DNA from: Phylloscopus collybita
Taxonomy: Eukaryota > Chordata > Aves > Passeriformes > Phylloscopidae
Length of the DNA: 64,000 nt
Assembly (NCBI GenBank): GCA_027886175.1
Contig: JAJNNQ010000004.1
Coordinates: 13,841,501 to 13,905,500 of the forward strand
Direction of reading: 5' to 3'
Positions 11,239 through 24,200 of this stretch are shown here, piece by piece. Position 1 is the stretch's first letter; each line of letters starts with the position of its first letter. The notes under the pieces are model-generated. The model saw only the letters and a list, made by a program, of their open reading frames with translations. It ran no database searches and was not told the DNA's origin. A program made the translations under genes and the position numbers.

Positions 11239-13416
11239 TGGCAATAACTAGGAGCAGTATTCATGCAGGCAACTAACTGACATTTATAAGGTAGAAGAAT
11301 TCTTCCGCGTGTTTCTTTGGTTGATTTTCCTACATGAAAATCCAAAACTGTTGCCAGTGTCAGATTGTTTTCAATTTTCTGCTGTGACATTGCATAGAAA
11401 TAGCAGATGTCCGTGCATTGCTGGATGGATTTTCAATGTCTTATTGACTTAAAGGAAATGGTAAAACATTTCATGCAGTTGAATATGAAGTAATCCTCAC
11501 CCAGGAGTGAGATGCCTATCTCTGGCATTGTTCTTCTCCTTGCCAAACATTGTCTCAGCCAGCTGCTATTTTAGATTTAATATCCTTGACTTGACATATC
11601 CCTTCTTAGTTTGCACAATTATTTTTTTTTGGGGGGGGGGGGGTGTTTGTTTGTTTGTTTGGGGTGGGGGTTTTTTGTGGTTTTTTTGTTTGTTTGTTAG
11701 GGTTTTTTCCTAGTTTATGCCCTTCTCCTGTATGGAATAAATAATTTTTAAAAAAACCAACCCCAAGCTCAAAAAGAATATTACCAGAAAAAAGCTAATG
11801 AGCAAAATAACCTCATCTGACCCAACATAACTATGACTATGCAGATAGTTTCTGTTGAAATGAAACAAAAAATTATTTGCCACACCTAATTTCCCTAATC
11901 GACATGATCTATTTATCACTTCTCTTGTATCTCATTCTCCTACTTTAGCTACTTTCATTTTGATGTATAATTTATGGAATCCTGCTCTGCCATACTTTTG
12001 CTCCATATTTATCCTGCATTTTCCCTCACAGACAGAATCACAACACTATAGCAAGAAATGGCAACGTAGACAAGCCACTTAGAGCTGAGCTTCTGCTTCA
12101 TTCTGATTGCAGGATGGCTTAGGCTAATGTGCTAGAGAAGCATAGAGTGTTTGGTGAGCATCCTGCAGAAGAATTAATTTAACTTCTAACCTACTTCAAG
12201 TATTCCATCAACTACCCCATCAACAACAGGCAAGACAAATAATATGCTTAGATATTCATGTTCATTAGAAAGCACTGTACAGCAGAGTTAGAGCCAAATA
12301 TTTCCAACATAAGTAGTCAGAAATACAGAAGGTATTACATATATTGTGGAACAGCATGATACACTGACAACTATCCCACTAGCTAAGTGGATGAAGGTTT
12401 GTGGTCAAAGTTATGGTTGGCTACAGAGATCTCACTATTTTTACGATTTCAAAGAAAATGTTATACAGAAGTAATAGGTATCTTCTCTGAGTTCTCTTCA
12501 TCTACCATCTACCAGTTGGAGAATTTTAGTTTACCCTATTGGAATATGTTTGTTCTTTAAGATAATGGAATAATGGATTTTTTTTAAAATGGGTGAAACA
12601 TTCAGTAACAGCTCCAACTTCTATAATAGATAGTACCAATTCAATGTCTCAAGAACTACCTACTAGTAATTTTATTTTGCTAATTCTTGTTTTATTTTTT
12701 TGTTTTGACACTGCTTTTCAGAGTAAATGGCACACTATCAGTAAATCCATGATTAAGAGAAATGGCTTAACTTAAAGCAATCCTTTTCAGCATGCTTCTC
12801 TCTCTCATAAAATATATTTTAAGAAGATGTACAGGATTCAAAGTAGTTTGTTGAAGTGTTGAAAGAGCCTGCACAGAGTGTAATTCTGGCTCTAGTGAAA
12901 AGAAAAAAACCAAAATTTCCACTGACTTCAGTCGGGATCAGGATTTTACTTGAAAGATGCCATGTTTCCACATTGCAAAAGTCAACTCATTCGGCCCTTA
13001 ACCCGTGCTTGCTTTTTGCATATCCTGTGAAACAGACCCATGGAGTTCAGCTCTTTTTGAGGGATTCAAAGAGTGCAAAACCTGCTAAAATAAAAAAATA
13101 AAGTTTAATTTAATATAGTTCCATACTTCTGAAATTAAGCTGTTGCCACTGTTTAAAATATGTTTGCGTTTATAGTAATGGCGTTAGATTTCAGTTATTC
13201 CTGTAGTATCAAGTCTCTCAGTGCTGCTGTCCAGGTAGTCTTAAAAACAATGCTTTATTTCAGAGTGGAATAAGGCTAGGCTCATTTATTTTCTTTTAGA
13301 TTTATGGAGAAAATTATGTAGAAAGACAAAAAATTGCAGATAATTGATGGGAATACACACTTATTTATTCCATCAATGTGTCATTATTAAACACCAAGGA
13401 ATAAGTTCATCACCAC
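11239..13416. other. Non-coding DNA with a G13/(GTTT)n patch
   Basis: AT-rich sequence with no recognised gene. At 11621-11710 a T9 run, a 13-G run (11631-11643) and GTTT repeats form an almost pure G/T patch ending near GTTAGGGTTTTTTCC. Confidence 0.6.
11622..11708 (+). repeat. T9-G13-(GTTT)n low-complexity patch
   Basis: T9 at 11622-11630, G13 at 11631-11643, then GTTT repeats and G/T runs. The strand is almost free of A and C. It resembles the longer G/T tract at 13.4 kb in composition and orientation. Confidence 0.9.
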
Positions 13417-13693
13417 TGTGGTTTGGTGGTTTTTTGGGGGGTGGTGTGGTTTGTTTTTTGTTTGTTTGTTTTTGTTTTGCTTTGGTTTTGGGGTTTTGTT
13501 TGTTTGTTTGTTTGTTTTGGTGGTTTTTGTTTGTTTGGTTTTGGTTTTTTTTGTGGTTTGTTTGTTTGTTTTGTTTTGGTTTTGGTGGTTTTTTTTTGGT
13601 TTTTTTTTTTTTTTTTTTGTTTTTTTTGTTTTGTTTTGTTTTTTGGTTTTTTTATGGTGGCTTTTGGTTGGTTTGGGTTTGGTTTTATTTTTT
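13417..13693 (+). repeat. Strand-asymmetric G/T-only tract, (GTTT)n/(GTTTT)n
   Basis: From 13417 to 13653 every base is G or T except one C at 13480. The pure G/T run from 13481 to 13653 is 173 nt, and the tract continues with few exceptions to 13693. It is made of GTTT, GTTTT and GGTTTT units and a T20-class run. The plus-strand open frames here (rich in F, V, L, W, C, G) and the minus-strand frame (rich in K, N, P, T, Q) exist only because the tract lacks stop triplets. No transposon ends are recognised. Confidence 0.95.
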
Positions 13694-16600
13694 TCATGTT
13701 TTTGATCTTATGGCATATTTTCAATTTACATAAAGTAGTATACAACCCCACACAACTAGAGGTATAAATACCTATGGGCCTTGTTTAGTCAAAACAAATT
13801 ACTTAAAACACATATACTTAGGAAATTTAAGAGGCATAAAAGAATAGGTGGGTGCTGTTCAATGAGATGAGTGTTGGAGAAATGCTGACAGATTTTTAGC
13901 TACAGGAGTATTAGGGACCCATGCCACGGTAATAGTATAAGCCATGCAAAGAGAGGATTAAGCTGGATAAACCTTTCTCCTTACGCATGAAAGAACACCT
14001 TTATAAGTCAGTGTTTTTCTCAGTTATAATCCTTGAAGTCTAATTCATGAAAAGTTTATCATGTAAGTTTTCAGTCAAGGAGATTAACATTCTAAAAAGT
14101 AGGGCAGGAGTTAGATCTATCAGCTCATGTTTGAACATGCAAGTACATTCACTTGCTTTAACAAGGAATTTTTGTGGTAAATTAAGGACAGTACATCAGA
14201 CCAATGTTTTCTTTACTGCAATGATTTTTGCTTTTACATAAGAAGGGCAAATGCAAGCACCTGTACTCTATGATGAGCTGAAATATTTGAAGACCCTAAT
14301 GGCTGGGTATATTACACATGTTGTTACTGGAGGTGACTAGAAAAGGAACATATCTACTTGCTCCACCAGCTTCCCTCCTGTAACATTGATATGTCTCACT
14401 GCATTAAGGGATTGCAAGCACAGAATTTTCATGCTTTCTGCTGAGCTGTAGCAATCACAGCAAACTGGTATGTCTATGGAAAATAAAAACACCATGAAAA
14501 TACCATGGGAAGTTCGCCTGTCCTTTGCATTCACCTTTTCTAAAAGTATAAATATCTAGCAACATTATCCAAAAAGGTAACTCATCCTATCTTTTGCTAT
14601 ATTCTTGATGAAATTTCTATATTACTTGGTTTCAAAGTGAGAAATCCATGGAGAAAGCAGTAACAAGTAGGTTATTATAGATTAGAGATTTCCTGTGCCT
14701 AGGAAAGTAGAGAAGACTGAAGGGGTAACCAGCCAAAGTAAGCAGGCCACAGGCAAAATGGGCAGCAAAATGAAAGAAAAGATAGCAAATTAGAAATGCA
14801 TTGTAGAAGAGCTCAAATCAAGGTTGAACAGTATGGAGATAAAAATATCCACATTGTTGTTGAGAGCCCTTGATTGCAAAATTATAATTTGGAGGGGGGT
14901 GGGGGGTTTACATTCTCCATTCTAGGGGAAACCCCAGTTTCCCTGGCAGATACCTGTCTTTCCAAACCAAGACACTTCCCCATTTACAACTGCAAATTTG
15001 ATCTGATTTTTTTTCCTGTAAAGATTGTGTCTACCTCCTTTATATCCATGACAAAAAGATGGCAAGGTTTGTCTTCTACTGCCGCTGGATACTCTCTGTT
15101 ATGTATTTATAACAAATAACCATCAAATTGAACCCTTCCTTGTGGTTAATTTCCCATTAAAAACCATACATGGGAAAATCTGTGATGGAATTAGTTTCAA
15201 ATTCTTAAATATATTAAGAGTGGCAAAATAGAACTCAGTTTCTGAGTTTGACTCCGAGAGCATGCCTGTGTGAGAGGCTGCTATGGGCTGGCTGAAGCTA
15301 CAATGCCTTGGCATTGCAGTGGGCCTGATGTAGCACTTTTGGCCTTCAGCAAAACTCTCAGCAGGCCCTACTGAATTGCAGCACTTGACTATCACTACTG
15401 AAATCACTTCCAGATGGAAACACTGGGATACAAGATGGGGCTTGCACCTGTGTAGGAAGACACACTTCCAGCTTTCTGTCCAGAAAGCATTAGGAACATC
15501 TTCCATTTCCAGCTGCTACCTTTAGCATACAGCATCACAACACTTTTCTTTACAGTAAACACTATTAAAAACATATCACGCAGTTTAACTACCATGTTTC
15601 CTGTCACAATATTCATTAAAGATAATTTTTAACATTAAAAGCAAAGTTATTTTGAAGGAGTCAGAGTTTCAGTTAATGTAATTTCATGAATTATGAGGAC
15701 CATGAAGATGGATGTGGCAGAAAAGCATAAGAGCAAGCAACTGATCCAGATATTACTGACTCTTTCCAAAATGTCCATCCTGAAATAATTTCCTTCATTA
15801 TTTAGGACTGACATTAAGAATTCTTATTTAACTCTTAAATCTGAAATTCTCAAATTATGCTTTCTTGACACAGGGCTACACTGTTAGCAGTAGCACTTAG
15901 TTTTCTTCTATTGCTGTAACACTTAATTTCGTATGTTCCAGTTTGGAATATGTCATTGCTGAAGTAGGTAGGTCAACACACAACGTGAAAATAACAATGG
16001 ATTTCACTTCTTAATGTTTGATATAATACCAAAATTTTGATTGAAAGAAATTTGATTTTTTTTTCTTTTTAATTGAAGAGCTGACTTAGAACAATGGCCA
16101 CAAAATCAGTCACTAGTTCATCCATATAAGACAAAATTCACAGTTTCACTCTTTAAGCCATATTTTGAGGGCTAGTCCTCTGGTTGTAGGTGATGGGTAC
16201 ATTTCAGTCTTACATGAGTGACAGAACAAGTATATCAAATGAACTGTGAAGACAAAGGCCTCCATTTTCTACTGACTAGTCTCTGCTGATATCTTTTCAT
16301 TTGGCACAGGGAAAGCAATGACTGCCTGGATTTTTCTGATGCTTGCAAAGGTGGCAAGGCTTTCTACAATAGGGTTTGTGCAACTAGGTGGTGTCTATAA
16401 GCTATTCCCAGTCACTGTAAAGTCTCCTTGTTGACCTCTTGCTTTATCTGCAGAGACCATTGTTATAAAGTGGACTACCCCTGTCACTAAGAGTATCATA
16501 TAAGAAACAACTGACCAGCTTCAGCTTGGGTTAGACAGAGTCATGGATGCTTTGGTGCCATGGATTCTGAAGGAAAGAAAACATTCAGACCCAGACTACA

Positions 16601-17161
16601 TCCAGAAATAACACGCTTTGTTTGAGTTCCTGGGGGAAGGGGAGGTGGGGAGAAACCATGACCTCCTGCTTTGCCTGCTTTTGTACAACTTAAATTCAAT
16701 CTATAAGAAGGAATGAAACAGTCAGCATTTCAGAAGCTTACCAAATAAATTACTAGTGCCACATCTATTTGTAATTATAGGTCAGTACTTAATACTGCTG
16801 TAAACCACACATTCCAGGGCTTTGCAGGCACTTAAGAGCATATTTTAATCTCTTTGGATAAAAGAAGCTGCCATTGGCAAGAATAAAAGAAATGCAGACT
16901 AAGTCCCTTGGTTCTTACTACAAAATTTTGCTTTTCACTACTTTAAACATGTCCCTCAGCATACAAGCTGCATGCCCTCACATACCACCTATGCTAAGCT
17001 ATTTCTTGTGACAGTTTCAGCTACATTATGGAAAATCTCCGTGTCATACTCTATCCCAGCACCACACTGACAGTGCTCTCATGATATAATGTCTGGAGAG
17101 TATGATAAAAATATCAGAGGCAATGTCTCATAAAAGGCACTCACTGCTAATGGCTCCACAG

Positions 17162-17191
17162 ATGTGTCAGATCCAAATGTATCAGATCCAA
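17162..17191 (+). repeat. 15-bp tandem duplication
   Basis: ATGTGTCAGATCCAA is followed directly by ATGTATCAGATCCAA, with one mismatch. It is a simple local duplication. Confidence 0.85.
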
Positions 17192-20100
17192 AGAAGCTGC
17201 AGGCAAGTGTCTGTGGCAGAGGCTTTGCTTCCTATTGATATAATCGATCCTTCTGGATTTTGGAAGTTGTACAACGACATAAGAGTTGACTTTTTCTACT
17301 GTATGTGCAGTGTTCAAAATTAAGAAAAAACAACATCAATTATCTTTTGTATCAGATGGTATGGGAAGCATGCAATAAGAGCAACAAATTCCCGCTGGTA
17401 GACTGAGATATTCCTTTGCCCTGAGATCCCTTACCTCCTAAAACCAGGTAGGGGAGGCCACAAGGAAGATTTGTTCTGGCTTCTCTGGCTCTGTCAGACG
17501 CAGCTGTTACTGGCAAGGAGTGAAGAGCAGAAAGTACTTCTTGGGCCCACCAGCCTAATGAGGGCTCAGGATCCTCAGGATCTTTCTGATGCTCTGGCTC
17601 CATCCTTGCCCAGAAGCTCTGTGCTGCACTCTGTGCCTGTCACCAGGGCTTTCAGCTGTCCCACTAATCATGGTGTGATTCAGCCTCCCAAATGGGCATG
17701 GCTGGTGGGCAGGGCTTAATCAAAACCCTAAATATTTTCCGTTGTGTTAAGAGGAAGAAGGGCTAGGCTGATGTTCTGGCTCTTATGTTAGACCTACTGA
17801 AGCACTGGCCTCAGGAAATGAAGGACAAGATGGACCTTAACATTTTAAACATCCACTTTATCTAGTCAATGTATATTTAATAATAAAAATTAAAAAGGAA
17901 AAACATATATTTTCAGCTATGTGTGAGTTCATGCAAAATCAGAAGAAAAAAAACCAGAGTGTTTTTCTACTCTTTGTTCGTTCCCCATTTCCAAGGTTTG
18001 CTGTCCTGCTGATGAACATCCAGCATCCTGCTGATGTTAGTGACTAGTAGGCCAAATATTGAAGATTTCACCAGTGGTTGCAGTGTCACAATCTAAATGG
18101 TGTGGCATTAAGTGAGCAGTACCATCCTTTTCCAGCAAATATGATAGAGCTCATTCTGAAATGATTGACAAGTTCAGCTTGACACTATTCAGGCTGCAAA
18201 TAGATTTGAATTCTGGGTTACTTCAAAAAGGATTAGACTAACAAGAAAGTTCCTCTGCTTCTAAGAGAGATTATTCATGTTGCATGAAATGCATTTTTTG
18301 CAAAGGAGGATGCAGATGTTCTTTGCATTGATGAATGCGTTTGACATTCTCTTGGGAGGAAAAACTTGTGTCTTCCAAGAACTATTTTGTGCATTACACA
18401 AAGTGGAAGACTTTAAAATAAAACAGTTCACAAGCCCTTTTCCAGACTTTCCAGGTATTGGGTTGCATGGTGGCTGGAATACACTAAAGGGAACTGTTTA
18501 CATCCCCAAAGGCAGACAATGTGACTGAATTTGGAACTGGCAAGTCTTGTATTTTCTCATAACTGAATTGCCATGAAAAAGGGTTGCTGTCAGCCTGCCC
18601 AGCCTGTCATATCTGTTCCTGTTTTATTATTTTTTAAAAGTACTCCAAAATGAAAGTACATTGTTTCTGACAAGAGTGAGTTTTGGCATGCTATGGTTTG
18701 GTTTTAAGCACGAAACAGGCTCTGAAATACTAAATTCCAAGTATGAAGGTGGTTTTTTGTTTGTTTTACTGCAAGAAAACTCTGTATTTGCCCTCTCTTT
18801 AGCTGTATTTTTTTAGGCTCATAGAGGCTGTGATGACATCAAAGATTGACTACTATTTTGAACTACTAGAATTTGGACTTCTGTCATCAGCTATAGCAGC
18901 TTTAGAGGTATTTTGTGTCAGTATTTTGATACACAGAAGCTGCAGGACAGGTTTTACTGTCTTAATACAATAATCCTGATTCTGTTCACACAAAATGGCA
19001 TTGCCACTCATGGAGAAGCCAGTAGCTGTGGTAAAGGTAGCTTGCATATATTTTGTAGCTTAAATGAGGGTCATAGCAGTAATGCAAATTTTCCTCTAGC
19101 AGTGTTGGAACTGGTTTCAAAGTGCAGGTGAAAAATTTATTTTTAACAAAAATTATTAAAATTGATAAATTTTTCTGAATTTTTTTCCGTATCATTCTTA
19201 TTGAATGTTTTCAACATGCAAACACTAGTCACAATTACAAAACCTTTTATTCATACACTGTAAATTAAGTGTTTCAAATGTGACAGATTAATGTAGGTGA
19301 ACAATACTACATGCACAGAAAAAGGATGTTATGACTTCTGCTGTGGTGATGTTTGTTGGTGGCTTGGTGTCTGAACACGTGCAGAGCACTGCAGAACTCA
19401 GGTCTCAGTGGGCATAAATTCAAATCAAAAGGAACATTTAGTCAGGAGGACTGAACAGTGAAATTGGGTACTTTCTACATAATGTTTATATTTTTTATTT
19501 TTGTTGATGCTGCGTCCTTGAAAAATTATGTTGTTTAGTTTGCCCACTTCACCGAGGGAAGGGCCCAGTGCCATTATCCTTTGGAAACAAGTTTGCTTTT
19601 GAAAAACATTCCAAGACATAACACTGTCTTGGAACATAAGGCATAAACACTGTAGAAGCATAAAAAGAAAACAAGAAAAAGGGTCTTTTCTTTCCCAAAC
19701 CTTTAATGAAAGCAGTTCCTATATACACTGGCAAATTAGGAATATAAAAACACCCAATAAAAAGGATGAAATCAGAGCTCCATTTTAGAAGCTGGCATGA
19801 GTTATTCAGAGCAGTGGTTTATTAGGAGAATGATGAGATAATCTTTTATCACCTCTTTTCTTGTTTTGCCTTTTAAAAATGTTCTTTTTGAAGTGTCTTA
19901 TTGTGCCACAAAACAATTTTTATATAAACCAGTATTTTACATTTATTTCACACAGCAGTGACTCTTTTGTTTGTCTCATTTTACTACAAAGCACTAAAGG
20001 AATTATAACTGTGCAGCATCACCAGTTGTTGTATTCCTCTGCTATGAAGGAGAGAAAACGAATGCACATGAAATACATTAGACAATAAAGAGAAATTAAG

Positions 20101-21156
20101 ATCAAAGGTACTGAAAAATCTCTTGCATAACAGGCCAGAGAATAATTAGTGGAACTCATGATTTTCTAATAAAGAAAAAAGCAAGAAATTTGATTTGATT
20201 TGAAAAATATAGGTATATTTATGCTGTTAAAATTCAAAATCATGGCTCAAAGGAATTAATTATTCATTTATTATTATTATTATCCACTTAGATTTTTTTA
20301 AAAATACAGCAATCTAAATAAGTTGCCTTTAAGAGGTAAAGTAACTACAGCAATTTTTAAAAGACAGGTTGAAAAGATATAGTGAGAAATTTAGATCTAA
20401 AAGAAAAAGCAGAATTTTCAATAACACCCAGATCATGGATATTGTTTTGAAAATCTAGTTGCTTCACTTAAGCATTTATTGCTAACACATCATAACTTTT
20501 TCTGTGTGTGTAATGAGCCAAGACTGTTTTGCAATTCCATGCCACAGAAGAAAATAATGGCCTGATAAAAGACGGAAAATTCTACCATTCAGAGAATAAT
20601 CAATTAACACAGTTCAACTAATTTAAAGAGCTATGTCAGCTAAACATCCCAGAATCTTCTGCCTGCACCAAATTTTTTTTTTGTTTTTGGCTTCCAGGGT
20701 CAGAATTTTAGCTTTAGGGGCTTCTTGCTACAAAGACTTTACACAAATTTACACAAAGGCACAGTAGACACAAAGATAAAATCCAAGGCTCTAAAGAAAA
20801 GAAAAGGTCATTTCAGTGGCACAAGAAAGCAGTTAAGTCTTTAGTTTGTTATGCTTTGTGACTAACAACAGCAGCACAGTAAACTGAACTTCTGCAATCT
20901 CCTCATTGAAGTGCATGCCTGAGATGGAGAAATAACATCACTGGGAAAGCAAAGTAGTTTCCCTCTTGGAAACTGAAGCACTTCATGGCTGTGCATGGCA
21001 CACTAGTGATAGAGCTGAGATCAGACCCTCTGGAGTGCTCCAGACATCAACAAATAGTCTTTTGCTTCTTATCACAAGAATTTGTCCTCATTTTTAAAGC
21101 GGAGTATCTCCTTCCAGCAACAGCATATAGCTTGTGTTCCAACAGAGCAAAAATAT

Positions 21157-21205
21157 GGTATTGTTAAAAAAAAAAAAAAAAAGAAAAAAAAAAAAAAGGT
21201 ATTGT
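21157..21205 (+). repeat. Poly-A tract flanked by GGTATTGT direct repeats
   Basis: GGTATTGT at 21157-21164 and again at 21198-21205, enclosing T plus A17, G and A14. The arrangement resembles a bare poly-A insertion with an 8-bp target duplication. A replication-slippage duplication would also explain it. The minus-strand frame with a run of F residues at 21072-21257 is an artefact of it. Confidence 0.85.
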
Positions 21206-24200
21206 AAAAATGAAACCACCAGGGAATGATAATCTTTTGGCTACTGATACCTTTCAACTTGCCAGGTTAGCCCAGCCCGTTTTTTGATAAAATCCATCCC
21301 TGTGGTGTTTCCTGGTACTAATCAACTTTTAAACAATGACACGTTTGTGTTGCACCCAGAATTGTGAACACATTTCACACTTTTTGAAAGTGTAGTAAAT
21401 GAACTATACAACAAACAGCTTTGGACATGCTGAAACATAAAATGCCTTCCATACATATTTCGTCTCCTTAGATCACTTCTGAAATAGTCTTTGGTTCTTC
21501 CTATTCTTTGCCTAACTTTTTTCCACAAACACACAGAGGCACACTATTGTTGCATATTGGCTTGTTTGCAGGGATATAACTATAAAGTCTAGAAGTTGGG
21601 TGATTTTGTCTTTAAATATTTACTGGTTTTAGTAACTAATAAAAACAAATATGTAAAAAGATTGTATAAAAAGAAATTTAAAATATTTTTCAGTCATAAG
21701 ACAGAGAACAGAAAATAATACTTAAACGAATTTCAAAGTATTTAATGTAAATTTTTCCATATACCTGGTAGGCATTAATTACATTAGTGATGTACAGTAC
21801 CTACACTTTTTTATTATTCCTAAAACAATTTATAGACACAGAGATTGGAATTCAGAGTTTGTGATATGAATAAAGATAAAGGGCAAGTGTTTGGCAGCAT
21901 TCTTAATATCCAGTCTCCCTCTCAGTTGATCCTTTGTAAAATATTGAACTGGTTATCACTTGTAAAACCCTGACATTGCTCATTATATTTATAGCTATGT
22001 TCTTTCTTCAGGAAATCTTCTGATGAGTTGAGTTAGAAGCTCTCCACATTAGAGGATAGGTTTTGTTCTCAAATGTATTTTTTACTGATTAGGTCACAAA
22101 TAGTTAATTCTTGTGGAGAAAAAGATGCCTTTTTTGGAATCAGTTTCAGATTTATAGCCCTTTCTTTTGTCACCACCTCAGAACCTGACCTGAAGGCTTT
22201 GTTCCTGTGCTGGGCTATCACAAGAACGCATGGAGAGTGGCTGGTGGATACAGAGCCTAACTGATGTGCGTGGTGAGGAAAGAAACCCAGCTGAAACTGA
22301 GGTACAGGTTGATGCAGCAGATCAAGGGTGTTAGTTCTTCAGACACCTGGTGAGCAAAGGAAATATCATCCCCCTAAGAGAGACTCTGGCACGGAGATGG
22401 AGGCTGGCCATTCTTGCTGTTGAAAACTAGGATGGATCTCAGAAGTGGAGCTGGTTACACATCTGCCATCAAGAGCTGCAGCTGCTCCTCCTGGCATCCT
22501 GAGGAAGGGAATGCAAGGGGATTGTTGGGAATCACTGCCAACATACTATCTAGCAGTTACTTCTTCAATATAGATAATCATCCAGGATCAGCATGTTCTT
22601 CTCCACAACCAGGTTCAGGGGTTCTCTCTGTACATGGTCAGTATTTTAATAAATATGTTTCTAAATTCTTGGTAGCCACACCTATGGAACCTTCACTAGC
22701 CATACATGTGTTCTACTACACCGTAGGAACCACATTTTCTATTCCTCTCTTCAGTAAGGAAATGGGGCAGAAATTAAGAAGGCTGTCTTTTACTTTTAAA
22801 TGTAGCTCTTAATCACTCCTTAAAATAATACTCAGCTTGGGGTTTCCTCTAGGTATTGAGGTTAATTGTATTACCAGGATAAAAATCTCTACTTTGCTGT
22901 ACAGGCAAGCCTTTTCTCTTTGTCATTACTGCACAAAATATTCTGTGTTTCTAGTAGTAACTGAGACTAGAAGCAAATACCTGGTGCATGTAAGAAACAG
23001 TGGAAAATGGGTCACCTTTGATTCTACCCAGTTGCTAAAAGAGGAGGTACATCTTTAAATGCAATTTTGTACTGGCTTGCATCAAACTGCAGTATGTCAC
23101 ATCTGATATTTACAGTAGTTTATGTACTGAAAAAGGATGAGGTGAATTCAAGGTCAGGAGGATTCTGTAAATGCTATTCCTGCTGTTCTCTGTAATCCTG
23201 CAGGCATGTGTGGGGAATAGTCCAATCCCTTTTTACACTTGTGTGTACTCACACTTGGCCCCACCTAAGCTGGTGCTGAGCACATGCTGGCATTGGCAGA
23301 TGCCAAACATCTTCCCCCATTCCATATCTTCTCCATAATAATTAGATGAGCTGAAACCTTATAACCATACTTTCTGGCCCAGCCACAGCTCTTACAACGA
23401 CCTAGTCTAGATTTGGCTTCTGTGACTCGTTGATTTTGACCATTAATTTCTTCCTTGTTACAAAACACTTCATAAAGACTGGGCATTCTGCAGATCCAGT
23501 AAGTGAGATACTTAGGGAGAATAAATATATGATATAACAATGCACCACCTGCACCGGAAAGACAGCCTGGTGGTTATAATTAATCAATATCCCACAGTTG
23601 ACCACGGTCTTCTGTGTTTGACAAAATACATGACTTCAGCCAAAGTCTGCTCTCAATTACATGTGCAGAAATCAAAAACAATTTCACTGTATTCTCTGAT
23701 GTAAACAAGACCAAAGTTCAGGCTTCAGTTTCTTTTTTTTTTTTCCCTCTCCAAAATATGATATTCTACCAAGTTTCTGATCCACAAAAATTCTGAGTCC
23801 GTGGCATACACAGACATATACAATAAAATTCTATGTATGCATCAAGCTTTGGCAACATTTAAAGTATGTCTGCTGAAACTTAAAGCAGAATAATATAGAC
23901 ATGGTCAATATATAGACAATAAATGAAAATAGGAGGGAGGGGAATAATGAGATGAAACAGAAGGGCTTGAAGAAAATAAAATGCTAGGATCCAAAAGGCT
24001 CACCTTTTTACCTTCATGACTTGTATATGTTTTATTTTCAATACCCAGGGTCTTAAACAAATGTAGCTTGGGCAGCAAGAGATTTGAGCCTTCTTGACAC
24101 TACATTGATGAGTATGATGTGTATTTCCCCTTCTTAGGAAAAGTAACCTAAGGACCATTATAATCATTCAATATATTTCAAAACTTGGGAATCTAAATCT

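Noticed and set aside
11076..11390. 104-codon minus-strand frame
   Set aside because: Partly CR1 sequence and partly unique DNA, with no CR1 reverse-transcriptase motif and no other recognisable homology.
13344..13767. Overlapping open frames of 95-129 codons on both strands
   Set aside because: They are translations of a G/T-only repeat tract, which contains almost no stop triplets. Not proteins.
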